A DNA stretch of 8,027 nt from Candidatus Methanophagales archaeon (GCA_030617585.1 JAUWVD010000043.1:1-8027); one strand, 5' to 3'; positions 1 through 6,090 are shown, counted from the first letter of the stretch. A program made the numbers and translations. Notes: a model not told the origin generated them from the letters alone.

Positions 1-249
1 TGCAGTTTCTACTTTGTCCAGGCCAGAGGGGATAAGTATCTCACCTTTTGATTTCCCACTCTTTGACTCAATATTGACCTCTATCCTGCCTATCCTGCTA
101 CTCTTTTGTAAGTCTCTAAGGTCCAGCTCTTCACCCAACAACCCTTCAGTTTGACCAAATATTGCACCGACCACATCTGATTTCTCAACAAAACCCTCTG
201 CTGAGATGTCAGCATGAATAACATATTTTGTTGTATCTACATCATGCAT
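1..249 (-). CDS. dnaG: Archaeal DnaG-type primase, N-terminal part (runs off the left edge)
   Basis: The minus strand from 249 reads 83 uninterrupted codons to the window edge. The product begins MHDVDTTKYVIHADI and continues with KSDVVGAIFGQTEGLLGEEL (residues 23-42), LDLRDLQKS, GRIGRIEV and GEILIPSGLDKVETA. This is the conserved N-terminal block of archaeal DnaG, a TOPRIM-domain protein described as a primase and also found with the archaeal exosome. The TOPRIM domain itself lies outside the window. The start at 249 is favoured because GGAGG (258-262) sits 8 nt upstream and because DnaG proteins usually begin just before the TTKY motif. The frame stays open upstream to an ATG at 375, which would add 42 residues (see findings). 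Codons look more AT-rich than in the neighbouring guaA-like fragment. The family call is firm; the exact start is less so. Confidence 0.93.
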   Translation of the reverse strand, partial: MHDVDTTKYVIHADISAEGFVEKSDVVGAIFGQTEGLLGEELDLRDLQKSSRIGRIEVNIESKSGKSKGEILIPSGLDKVETA

Positions 250-265
250 TTTATTATCCTCCTTT

Positions 266-281
266 AAGGTGTTATCACCTT
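266..281 (-). promoter_or_regulatory. Perfect inverted repeat just upstream of the dnaG ribosome binding site
   Basis: AAGGTG-TTAT-CACCTT forms a perfect 6-bp stem with a 4-nt loop. It ends 3 nt before the GGAGG of dnaG (258-262). It could be an RNA hairpin that affects access to the ribosome binding site, or a small dyad operator. A repeat of this size can arise by chance, and the alternative longer dnaG frame would place it inside coding sequence. Confidence 0.35.
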
Positions 282-387
282 TATCTTTTAACTTTACCAC
301 TGCCTTACCTTCTCTATCCTGTTCTGGCAATATAGTAACTATCCTACCAGCTAATGTATACTTTAAGTGATACATAGGATATAGTGA

Positions 388-400
388 AATAAAAAGGCTT
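388..400 (-). promoter_or_regulatory. Possible TATA-like promoter element of dnaG
   Basis: On the minus strand AAGCCTTTTTATT resembles an archaeal TATA box. It would place a transcript start near 365-370, giving a leader of about 120 nt before the ATG at 249, or a near-leaderless transcript for the alternative ATG at 375. The element lies inside or at the edge of the guaA-like fragment, so it may be accidental. Confidence 0.25.
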
Positions 401-835
401 ATGCAGGAAAGTGGTGCGGAATTTCTTCTGCACGGTACTATTCTGACGGACGTAGATGAAACGGTTGCAGGAATCAAGAGGCAGCATAATATTCTTGCAC
501 AGTTAGAGATTGATCAGGAACGTGAATTTTGGTATAAAGTTATAGAGCCACTGTTGCAACTCAGGAAGGATGGAGTGCGAGAAGTAGGGCGGGCGCAGGG
601 TTTGCCCGAATCGGTGTATAACCGACCACCCTTTCCAGGCCCCGCTCTTGCAGCGAGAGTGATTGGCGAAGTGACACCTGAAAGAATAGCGGTGGTAAGG
701 CAGGCGACGGCAATAGTGGAGGAAGAACGCAAGGGCACACCTGCATTTCAAGGCATGGCAATCTTACACGAGGATAGAGTGACGGTTAATTTAATGGGCT
801 CGATGCGATTCGAACGCATGACCTCCGCCTCGTGA
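401..835 (+). pseudogene. GMP synthase-like PP-loop ATPase fragment, truncated at both ends
   Basis: The product matches the second half of the PP-ATPase domain and the start of the dimerisation domain of GMP synthase (GuaA/GuaAb-like). Recognisable blocks are GAEFLLHGTILTDVDETVAG, GIKRQHN, IEPLLQLRKDGVREVG, GLPESVYNRPPFPGPALAAR, VIGEVTPERIAVVRQA and AILHEDRVT. GMP synthase converts XMP to GMP using ATP and ammonia. The ATP-binding P-loop (SGGVDSS type) that should lie about 100-200 residues upstream is absent. The frame is open only back to a stop at 368-370, so homology may begin near 371 (YIGYSEIKRL). After HEDRVT (to about 783) family similarity ends, and the last residues are read from the antisense of the tRNA gene until TGA. 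There is no good ribosome binding site. No internal stop has accumulated, which suggests recent truncation. Loss of both the nucleotide-binding half and the C-terminus makes enzyme activity very unlikely. Confidence 0.75.
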
Positions 836-868
836 AGGCGGTGTCATAACCAACTAGACCACGAGCCC
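796..868 (-). tRNA. tRNA-Val (anticodon CAC)
   Basis: The minus strand folds as a 73-nt cloverleaf. It has a 7-bp acceptor stem (GGGCTCG/CGAGCCC), positions 8-9 TG, a D-arm with an AGTTGGTTA loop, an anticodon stem CCGCC/GGCGG with loop TTCACGA (anticodon CAC, reading GUG), a 5-nt variable region AGGTC, and a T-arm ATGCG-TTCGAAT-CGCAT with a canonical T-loop. CCA is not encoded, as in many archaeal tRNA genes, and there is no intron. The 3' end abuts the guaA-like fragment. Confidence 0.96.
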
Positions 869-877
869 TTCATATTT

Positions 878-890
878 ATTTATCATATAC
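878..890 (-). promoter_or_regulatory. Probable TATA box of the tRNA-Val gene
   Basis: The minus strand reads GGTATATGATAAA, an AT-rich TATA-like element starting about 10-22 nt before the 5' end of the tRNA at 868. This is close to the usual archaeal TATA-to-start distance if transcription begins at or just before the mature 5' end. It was assigned by position and composition only. Confidence 0.45.
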
Positions 891-900
891 CATCAAGTAA

Positions 901-910
901 CTTAAATAAT
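901..910 (+). promoter_or_regulatory. Candidate TATA box of argJ
   Basis: CTTAAATAAT lies in the 124-nt gap between the tRNA (ending at 868) and argJ (993). A transcript start about 25 nt downstream would give a leader of roughly 60 nt. The whole gap is AT-rich, so other positions are possible. Nothing else is recognisable in the gap apart from the tRNA promoter. Confidence 0.3.
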
Positions 911-992
911 TTTTCATTCTGCATAATTGAAAGAAGTTATGAAAGGTTCATTGTAGACTTTCTTCAGCTAAGATGAAGGGGAAGAGCGAGAT

Positions 993-2180
993 ATGAAGAT
1001 AGAAGATGTAAGTGGCGGGATTTGCGCAGTAAAAGGCGTAAGGGCATACGGTAGAAAAGAGGGTAGTAAAGGGTTAGCATTGATAGAGGGCGGCGGCAAA
1101 GCTACGGGGGTATTCACGTTAAATAAACTGAAGGCGGCACCTCTTCTATTTACGAAGCGGCAGCTTGAGAATGGGCGTATAAGTGCTGTAATTGCGAACA
1201 GTGGCTGTGCAAACAGTTTTACCGGTGAGCAGGGCATGAAGAATGTGGAAAAAATGGCTGAGCTTGTCGCTTCCGCCTTAGGAGTTATAAAAGAAGAAGT
1301 AGCTGTTTTGTCTACCGGTCCTATTGGGGCACAATTAGATATGGAGTTAATAGAGCGGCAGCTTGGGGTAGTTGCAGAGGGGCTAACTTCTGACGAGACG
1401 GGTAGTGCGGAAGCAGCGAAGGCCATTATGACCACTGATACCTTCCATAAGGAACATGCAGTAAGTATAGATGCTGGCAATGCCGAGAGGGTGGTAATAG
1501 GCGGAATAGCGAAAGGTTCGGGGATGATATTCCCTGATATGGCCACTATGCTCTCTTTTATTTATACCGATGCTGCTTTAAGCGAAGAAGCGCTGAGAAG
1601 GTGCTTGAAAGATGCAGTTGATAATTCGTTCAATATGATTGTGGTAGATGGAGATATGAGCACGAACGACATGGTATTGCTGGTAGCAACGGGTAGAAGT
1701 GTGGCGATAACAGAAGAGGATTTTAAAGCGGGTTTAAGTCAGGTATGCAAAGCGCTTGCGAAACAGATAGCGAGAGATGGCGAAGGCGCAACGAAGCTCA
1801 TCGAGGTGCGTGTGAAAGGTGCTGTTGCTGATGCGAAATATGTGGCGAGGGAGATACTCAGATCGCCGTTAGTAAAGAGTGCTATATTTGGTGAACACAT
1901 TGACCTTATGTGCGGTCGTATAATAGCAACAATTGGTAGTTCCGCTGCATATGTTAACCCTGAGGCGATATCAATAAGCGTAAGAAACGAGAATGCCGAT
2001 GCGATCTTAGCAGTGAAGAAAGGCGAATTTATGGATTTGACAGACATTGCAAGGAACATAATGAGGGGTAAAGAACTATTCATTGATGTGGATCTGGGTG
2101 CGGGCGAAGAGATCGAAGCAACTGCGTGGGGATGCGATTTATCTTATGATTATGTCAGGATAAATGCGGGGAAAGAATAG
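993..2180 (+). CDS. argJ: Glutamate N-acetyltransferase / amino-acid acetyltransferase ArgJ
   Basis: ArgJ transfers the acetyl group of N-acetylornithine to glutamate, recycling it in cytoplasmic arginine biosynthesis; some members also use acetyl-CoA. The 395-residue length is typical. Visible signatures are GGGKATGVFTLNKLKAAP (33-50), VIANSGCANSFTGEQG (66-81), the oxyanion-hole motif STGPIG (107-112), and the self-cleavage site KGSGMIFPDMATML (174-187), in which Thr185 is the expected nucleophile of the beta chain. DGEGATK (262-268) supplies the conserved Glu264. Two parts depart from the family. The usual DPNWGRI block reads EHIDLMCGRI (301-310), two residues longer and lacking Asn-Trp. 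The C-terminus stops at YVRINAGKE, without the usual terminal Tyr-x-Ser/Thr. The ATG at 993 follows a purine-rich GAAGGGG (975-981). The 3' end overlaps the next frame by 17 nt. Family assignment is firm; full activity is uncertain because of the altered C-terminus. Confidence 0.95.
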   Translation: MKIEDVSGGICAVKGVRAYGRKEGSKGLALIEGGGKATGVFTLNKLKAAPLLFTKRQLENGRISAVIANSGCANSFTGEQGMKNVEKMAELVASALGVIKEEVAVLSTGPIGAQLDMELIERQLGVVAEGLTSDETGSAEAAKAIMTTDTFHKEHAVSIDAGNAERVVIGGIAKGSGMIFPDMATMLSFIYTDAALSEEALRRCLKDAVDNSFNMIVVDGDMSTNDMVLLVATGRSVAITEEDFKAGLSQVCKALAKQIARDGEGATKLIEVRVKGAVADAKYVAREILRSPLVKSAIFGEHIDLMCGRIIATIGSSAAYVNPEAISISVRNENADAILAVKKGEFMDLTDIARNIMRGKELFIDVDLGAGEEIEATAWGCDLSYDYVRINAGKE

Positions 2181-2742
2181 ATGGAAACAGATTTCGCTGC
2201 TGGAGGCGACGGACGTCGATGTCGAAAAGGAATACGTGTATGATGATATATCCCGCTGGTGGAGGTATGGAAGCGGCTGGTCGGACACAAGCGAAAAGAA
2301 GGTTGATGTGATGCTTAACTTCAACAATAGTGAGGGAAATAATCTGGGTATCCCTCTACCGAAGGGGACAGTTCGCGTGTTCACGAACGACAGAGAGGGC
2401 AAGTTGCAGTTTATAGGTGAGGACTCGATAGACCATACGCCGAAGGACGAGACAATAAGCCTATTCATAGGACAGGCATTTGACGTCGTCGGTGAGCGGA
2501 CGCAGATGGACTTCAATAAAAGCGCAAACTGGTATGTATATGAGTGGACGGTGAATCTCAGGAACCACAAGGACGAGGACATTATGGTCACGGTAGTTGA
2601 GCGGACCAGCGGAGACTGGGAGATAACAGGTGAGAACTATAATCATACAAAGGTGTCTAACAATGAAATCGAGTGGCGGGTTCCGGTAAAAGCCAATGTA
2701 GAAAGCACTTTATCATACACCATAAGATACAAGAGATGGTGA
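2164..2742 (+). CDS. C-terminal DUF4139 domain fragment, probably a 5'-truncated remnant
   Basis: The 192 residues match the C-terminal region of DUF4139 proteins, whose function I do not know. Landmarks are QISLLEATDVDVEKEYVYDD (9-28), NNLGIPLPKGTVRVFTND (59-76), QFIGEDSIDHTPKDE (82-96), QAFDVVGERTQMDF (104-117), LRNHKDED (132-139) and the C-terminal VPVKANVESTLSYTIRYKRW. Intact members, as I remember them, carry a few hundred further residues before the QISLLEA block. Here a stop (TAA, 2161-2163) lies immediately upstream in frame, so nothing more can be encoded. There is no signal peptide. The start ATG at 2164 lies inside the end of argJ with only a weak AGGAT 2-3 nt before it. The C-terminal end appears intact. 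It could be a domain expressed by coupling to argJ, but a gene remnant left by recombination is more likely. Confidence 0.72.
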   Translation: MRGKNRWKQISLLEATDVDVEKEYVYDDISRWWRYGSGWSDTSEKKVDVMLNFNNSEGNNLGIPLPKGTVRVFTNDREGKLQFIGEDSIDHTPKDETISLFIGQAFDVVGERTQMDFNKSANWYVYEWTVNLRNHKDEDIMVTVVERTSGDWEITGENYNHTKVSNNEIEWRVPVKANVESTLSYTIRYKRW

Positions 2743-2770
2743 ACCAGGGATGATGGGGTGCTTGAAACAA

Positions 2771-4150
2771 TCATTTTCTTGCACTACTAACAAAATTCGG
2801 GGCAAATTTCGTATAAGATGCAGCATGCAGATGTGCAAAAGAAGCAAGACAGTTCTTTGATATGATACCATCCATGCCATCTTTTATACCTTCGCCCCGG
2901 ATTATTTTATAAGCAAAATCAACGTTTGATTCGAGTTTTATAGTAGAATGATGGAATTCATGCCCTCGAAACCGGCTGCCCTTTTCTCCTATGATACAAT
3001 CCCGCTGGATTTCGCATTCTATATAGTTTACTACCCTCTTCTCTTCAAATCGCACTGATCCATTTATCACACCACAGAGCTCAAAACGGTCGCCCTTATA
3101 TTCAAGCTTGTCCATCAGATACATCAACCCGCCACATTCTGCATATATAACACCATAGCTATCGTAAAAGTCTTTTATGGCGTTACGCATCTGCGTGTTC
3201 GATGAAAGCGTATCGGCATAAATCTCGGGAAAGCCGCCACCGATATACACCGCATCCACACCGTCCGGGAGCTGTTTATCCCTTATAGGACTGAAATATA
3301 CGAGTTCCGCACCCGCCTGAACGAGTAGATCCAGTGTGTCCTGATAATAAAAATTGAACGCCTCATCAAATGCAATAGCAATCTTGACGTCTGCCCGTTT
3401 CGTCTTGCCCGTATGAAATATCTTTGCCTCCGGCATTTTCTGCGTTCGTGCCGATTTTGCAACAGCTAAAAACGCATTTAGATCGACATATTCCTCCACC
3501 GCTGCCCTTATCGTATCCAAAACGGTGTTAAACTCGCTCCCACCGGTTTCACATTCCGTAGCGGTAATCAAGCCGAGGTGCCGCATAGAGATTCTCAAGT
3601 CGCTCTTACGTGGGATCTTACCGATAACGTTTACACCACAATACTTCGCTACTGCCTTCTCCGCCTTATCGCCATGTCTTTCGCTTCCAATATTGTTTAA
3701 AATCACCGCTGCGATCTGTACTTCGGGATCAAAACTTTTATAGCCGCTAACGACCGCAGCAACACTCCGCGTGATGCTGCCTGCATCAATTACCAGTATA
3801 ACCGGGCAGTCTAAGATCTTTGCTATCTGTGCGGTACTCCCCACATCGTCGAAATAATTCAAACCTTCATAAAGCCCCCTTACGCCTTCTATTACCGCAA
3901 TGTCCGCACCGTTACAATTCCGCGTATACAGCTCCTTCACTACGTCTGGTGGCATCAAGAAACCGTCCAGATTACGCGAGGGTCTGCCCGAAACTAATGT
4001 GTGAAAGCCAGGGTCTATATAATCAAGTCCTACCTTGAACCCCTGAACCTCAAGCCCCATTGCCCGCAATGCACCTAATAGTCCGATACACACTGTAGTC
4101 TTACCTGCCGAGCTCCTGTCGCCTGCAATCAGTACCCTCGGGATGCTCAT
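2771..4150 (-). CDS. cbiA: Cobyrinate / Ni-sirohydrochlorin a,c-diamide synthase (CbiA/CfbB family)
   Basis: This cytoplasmic enzyme amidates the a and c acetate side chains of a corrinoid or tetrapyrrole using glutamine and ATP. The 459 residues have the two expected halves. The N-terminal ATPase domain has the P-loop AGDRSSAGKTT (9-19), KVGLDYIDPGFH (39-50), RNLDGF (59-64) and EGVRGLYEG (88-96). The C-terminal class I glutamine amidotransferase domain has YIGGGFPEIYA (302-312), the nucleophile Cys339 in YAECGGLMYL, GHEFHHS (396-402), and His440/His442 in SFAHLHAAS. The ATG at 4150 has GGAGG exactly 8 nt upstream. In B12 synthesis the substrate would be cobyrinate; in methanogens and relatives the CfbB branch uses Ni-sirohydrochlorin for coenzyme F430. 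No other cobalamin or F430 gene is in the window to decide between them. It stands alone, divergent from the FKBP gene. The position where I expect Gly-Pro-Asp reads Gly-Leu-Asp (41-43). Confidence 0.92.
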   Translation of the reverse strand: MSIPRVLIAGDRSSAGKTTVCIGLLGALRAMGLEVQGFKVGLDYIDPGFHTLVSGRPSRNLDGFLMPPDVVKELYTRNCNGADIAVIEGVRGLYEGLNYFDDVGSTAQIAKILDCPVILVIDAGSITRSVAAVVSGYKSFDPEVQIAAVILNNIGSERHGDKAEKAVAKYCGVNVIGKIPRKSDLRISMRHLGLITATECETGGSEFNTVLDTIRAAVEEYVDLNAFLAVAKSARTQKMPEAKIFHTGKTKRADVKIAIAFDEAFNFYYQDTLDLLVQAGAELVYFSPIRDKQLPDGVDAVYIGGGFPEIYADTLSSNTQMRNAIKDFYDSYGVIYAECGGLMYLMDKLEYKGDRFELCGVINGSVRFEEKRVVNYIECEIQRDCIIGEKGSRFRGHEFHHSTIKLESNVDFAYKIIRGEGIKDGMDGIISKNCLASFAHLHAASYTKFAPNFVSSARK

Positions 4151-4156
4151 AGCTCT

Positions 4157-4163
4157 ATCCTCC
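4157..4163 (-). promoter_or_regulatory. Ribosome binding site of cbiA
   Basis: The minus strand reads GGAGGAT, with 8 nt between GGAGG and the ATG at 4150. This fixes the start codon and matches the spacing at dnaG and mrpE. Confidence 0.75.
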
Positions 4164-4217
4164 GCTCTATTTGAATATCATCGTGAACCCACACAGATAT
4201 ATTGTCCGTCATGTTTG

Positions 4218-4223
4218 TATAAA
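4218..4223 (-). promoter_or_regulatory. Candidate TATA box of cbiA
   Basis: The minus strand reads TTTATA, within CCTTTATACAAAC. A start about 25 nt downstream, near 4195, would give a leader of about 45 nt containing the ribosome binding site. A second AT-rich string near 4195-4206 is an alternative. Confidence 0.4.
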
Positions 4224-4258
4224 GGAGGGATAGCATTTTAAGTTAAAAAATCGAAAAG

Positions 4259-4266
4259 CTTTTATA
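4259..4266 (+). promoter_or_regulatory. Probable TATA box of the FKBP-OPRT operon
   Basis: CTTTTATA follows a purine-rich CGAAAAG stretch that could serve as a TFB recognition element. A start about 25 nt downstream, near 4288-4292, gives a leader of roughly 20 nt that holds AAGGAG (4296-4301) before the ATG at 4312. An inverted repeat, TACCG-CAAAAAC-CGGTA (4265-4281), overlaps its downstream edge. Confidence 0.55.
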
Positions 4267-4311
4267 CCGCAAAAACCGGTAATAGCTACATAGTGAAGGA
4301 GAAAAGGAAGA

Positions 4312-4743
4312 ATGGCTCAGGCGAAAATCGGTGATACTGTTAAGGTTCACTACACGGGCAAGTTTGGCGATGGTATGGTGTTTGATACTTCCATTGACGA
4401 TGAACCACTGGAATTTAGAATAGGCGAAAGTCAGGTAATCCCCGGCTTTGAGGAGGCGGTAGTAGGAATGAATCCGGGCGAATCGAAAACTGTCAATATT
4501 CCGGTGGATAAAGCATACGGTCCACATCGTGATGATTTGGTACAGGTAGTAGATCGAAAACAACTCCCGGCGAACTTGAAACCTGAGATCGGACAGCCGT
4601 TAGAAGGGCGTCAACCCGATGGTGAAATAGTTGTAGCCACTGTGACGGATGTCACGGAATCGCGCGTGACGTTAGATGCCAACCATCCGTTGGCTGGTAA
4701 AAGCCTTACTTTTGAAATTCAGCTCATAGAGATTGTCCAATAA
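4312..4743 (+). CDS. SlyD-like FKBP-type peptidyl-prolyl cis-trans isomerase
   Basis: This is a cytoplasmic protein-folding helper that isomerises peptide bonds before proline and often acts as a chaperone. The 143 residues show VKVHYTGKFGDGMVFDTS (10-27), VIPGFEEAVVGMNPGE (42-57) and VDKAYGPHRDD (65-75). An insert-in-flap domain follows at about residues 72-120, and then DANHPLAGKSLTFEIQLIEI (122-141), which closes the FKBP fold. This is the SlyD arrangement. It lacks the His/Cys-rich metal-binding tail of bacterial SlyD. The start is supported by AAGGAG (4296-4301) and GGAAG (4306-4310) before the ATG. The stop codon overlaps the next ATG (TAATG at 4741-4745), so translation of the next gene is probably coupled. 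The assignment is very secure. The substrate proteins are unknown. Confidence 0.96.
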   Translation: MAQAKIGDTVKVHYTGKFGDGMVFDTSIDDEPLEFRIGESQVIPGFEEAVVGMNPGESKTVNIPVDKAYGPHRDDLVQVVDRKQLPANLKPEIGQPLEGRQPDGEIVVATVTDVTESRVTLDANHPLAGKSLTFEIQLIEIVQ

Positions 4744-5477
4744 TGGTATGGCAAGAGGAGAGGGAGGAGCTTGGAAAAGAAATAACTCGCTTGCTATACG
4801 AGAAGGGGCTAATTAAAACCTGGTATCGTGATAATCCGGATGGTTGGACGCTCATTTCTGGCTTATGGAGCCCTTTCTACATACAATTAAGACCACTCGC
4901 TTCTTATCCTGAACTCTTACGAAGGGTGGGTTATGCACTCGGGAAAATAATCAAAGAGGAATGTAAAGCGGTAAATAAAGTGGTAGGCGTAGCAATGACG
5001 GGAATACCCATTGCCTGCACCTTGCAGGGAGACTTACCCGCGCTATGGACGAGAAAGATAGGCGCTAGGTCCATAGACGAATTCAAAAAAAACATTCGAA
5101 GTTATGGTGAACATACATTGGTAGAGGGTGAGTTTGAAAATGGCGACCAGATAGCGGTTATTGATGATCTAGCGACAAAATTCGATTCAAAACTCGTTGC
5201 TATTGAGCAGATAAACTACGAAACGGAGAAGAGGGGTTTAAAAGTTGAATGTAATGAGGTGGTTGTTTTGTTAGACCGCGAGCAAGGGGCTGCGGATGTG
5301 GCGAGACAGTATGGTATTTCTTTTCATTCGCTCATTCCATTTAGGTCAAAGGGAGTAAAATGGCTAAAAACCTCGCTATCCGAGATCGAATACGAGGTCA
5401 TTACAGAATATCTACGTGACGATGAGAAGTATCAGGATACTGAAGTTCAAATGGGGTTACATAAGTTGTGTTTTTAA
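4743..5477 (+). CDS. Orotate phosphoribosyltransferase-like protein (PRTase fold)
   Basis: The 244 residues resemble orotate phosphoribosyltransferase, which makes OMP from orotate and PRPP in pyrimidine synthesis. OPRT-like signs are SGLWSPFYIQLR (39-50), VVGVAMTGIPIA (80-91), LWTRKIG (101-107), SYGEHTLVEGEF (120-131), and VVVLLDREQGA (173-183), which is close to the OPRT LVDREQGA block. The PRPP-binding loop is IDDLATKFDS (140-149). It keeps the acidic pair Asp141-Asp142 but lacks the usual TTGG that holds the 5'-phosphate. The protein is also longer than most OPRTs (about 170-210 residues), with an extra stretch around 107-120 and an extended C-terminus. It is translationally coupled to the FKBP gene and its 3' end lies 9 nt from the end of taw3, which is convergent. 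It may be a true OPRT variant, a PRTase with another base substrate, or a regulator. I leave the gene symbol open for that reason. Confidence 0.82.
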   Translation: MVWQEEREELGKEITRLLYEKGLIKTWYRDNPDGWTLISGLWSPFYIQLRPLASYPELLRRVGYALGKIIKEECKAVNKVVGVAMTGIPIACTLQGDLPALWTRKIGARSIDEFKKNIRSYGEHTLVEGEFENGDQIAVIDDLATKFDSKLVAIEQINYETEKRGLKVECNEVVVLLDREQGAADVARQYGISFHSLIPFRSKGVKWLKTSLSEIEYEVITEYLRDDEKYQDTEVQMGLHKLCF

Positions 5478-5486
5478 CCGGATAAG

Positions 5487-6053
5487 CTACTCAAGCCCTT
5501 TCAATCCATAATAAAATCGTTTCAACTTCGCTTTACCTCTAGTGAGCATGAAATTTGCCTTCTGTACAATATACGCTATATAGGTCTCACTGCAAAATAT
5601 CTCATTATCTTTACCCAGTGGCACATCCATTCTCTCCGTGCTCATTATCTCTACCATCACCTTTCCATTATCCTTTGAAATCGCTTTTATACCGCTGTAT
5701 TTAAAGCCTGATTCGATCGCTATCCTTAACAATGTCTTCGCCTTCTCTAAACCTCTGCACGAGACGTGCAATATCGGTGACTGCGATATTAGCCATATCT
5801 CCCCTTGTTTTGGCCTCTTTATCGCTTCTGATACTTCTTCCTTCGTTACCGCGCGATGCCACTTGCCTATAAACTCCGCTTCCCTCTTCGCTCCTATCTC
5901 AGGAATGCAAATCAAAGCGACCCGTCCAGAGCAACTGCTAGTTGTGTAGAAATCGTCGAGACGATTTAGCACCCCTATTATCTCCACTACTTCTTCATCT
6001 GCGCCCCTTATACGCAATCGCTCAAGCGCCTTCTTCTTCTGCTCTTCAAACAT
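5487..6053 (-). CDS. taw3: tRNA(Phe) wyosine-pathway methyltransferase Taw3
   Basis: Taw3 (TYW3 in eukaryotes) uses S-adenosylmethionine to N4-methylate the tricyclic wyosine base at G37 of tRNA-Phe. It follows Taw1 and Taw2 in archaea and stabilises reading of Phe codons. The 188 residues carry the family signatures: FYTTSSCSGRV (35-45), a KWH motif (64-66), WLISQSPILHVSCRGLEKA (87-105), SGFKYSGIKAIS (115-126) and STERMDVPLG (138-147). Length and ends look complete. The ATG at 6053 has no ribosome binding site, and a TATA-like box lies about 40 nt upstream, so the transcript is probably nearly leaderless. It is divergent from the antiporter operon and convergent with the OPRT-like gene. The other wyosine genes are not in the window. 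Confidence 0.96.
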   Translation of the reverse strand: MFEEQKKKALERLRIRGADEEVVEIIGVLNRLDDFYTTSSCSGRVALICIPEIGAKREAEFIGKWHRAVTKEEVSEAIKRPKQGEIWLISQSPILHVSCRGLEKAKTLLRIAIESGFKYSGIKAISKDNGKVMVEIMSTERMDVPLGKDNEIFCSETYIAYIVQKANFMLTRGKAKLKRFYYGLKGLE

Positions 6054-6090
6054 TTTATAGTCATCATAGAACAGAAAAATTCCGAAACTT

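Noticed and set aside
503..751. Overlapping minus-strand open frames opposite the guaA-like fragment
   Set aside because: They are antisense to conserved GMP-synthase blocks and show no family features.
796..868. Second copy of the tRNA 3' end as an attachment-site repeat
   Set aside because: I looked for a direct repeat of the tRNA 3' segment elsewhere in the window and found none, so no integrated element can be delimited.
929..972. Hairpin in the argJ leader (GAAAGAAGT versus ACTTTCTTC)
   Set aside because: The arms match at only 7 of 9 positions with internal mismatches, too weak to report.
968..1546. Long minus-strand open frame (192 codons) opposite argJ
   Set aside because: It lies wholly inside argJ, has no recognisable motif and a low-complexity Ser/Pro/Ala/Ile composition typical of an antisense shadow.
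2139..2591. Minus-strand open frame opposite the DUF4139 fragment
   Set aside because: The plus-strand frame has clear family blocks over the same bases; the minus frame has none.
5471..5475. T-tract terminator at the end of the OPRT-like gene
   Set aside because: Only five T residues, and they are part of the final codons; not enough to call a terminator.
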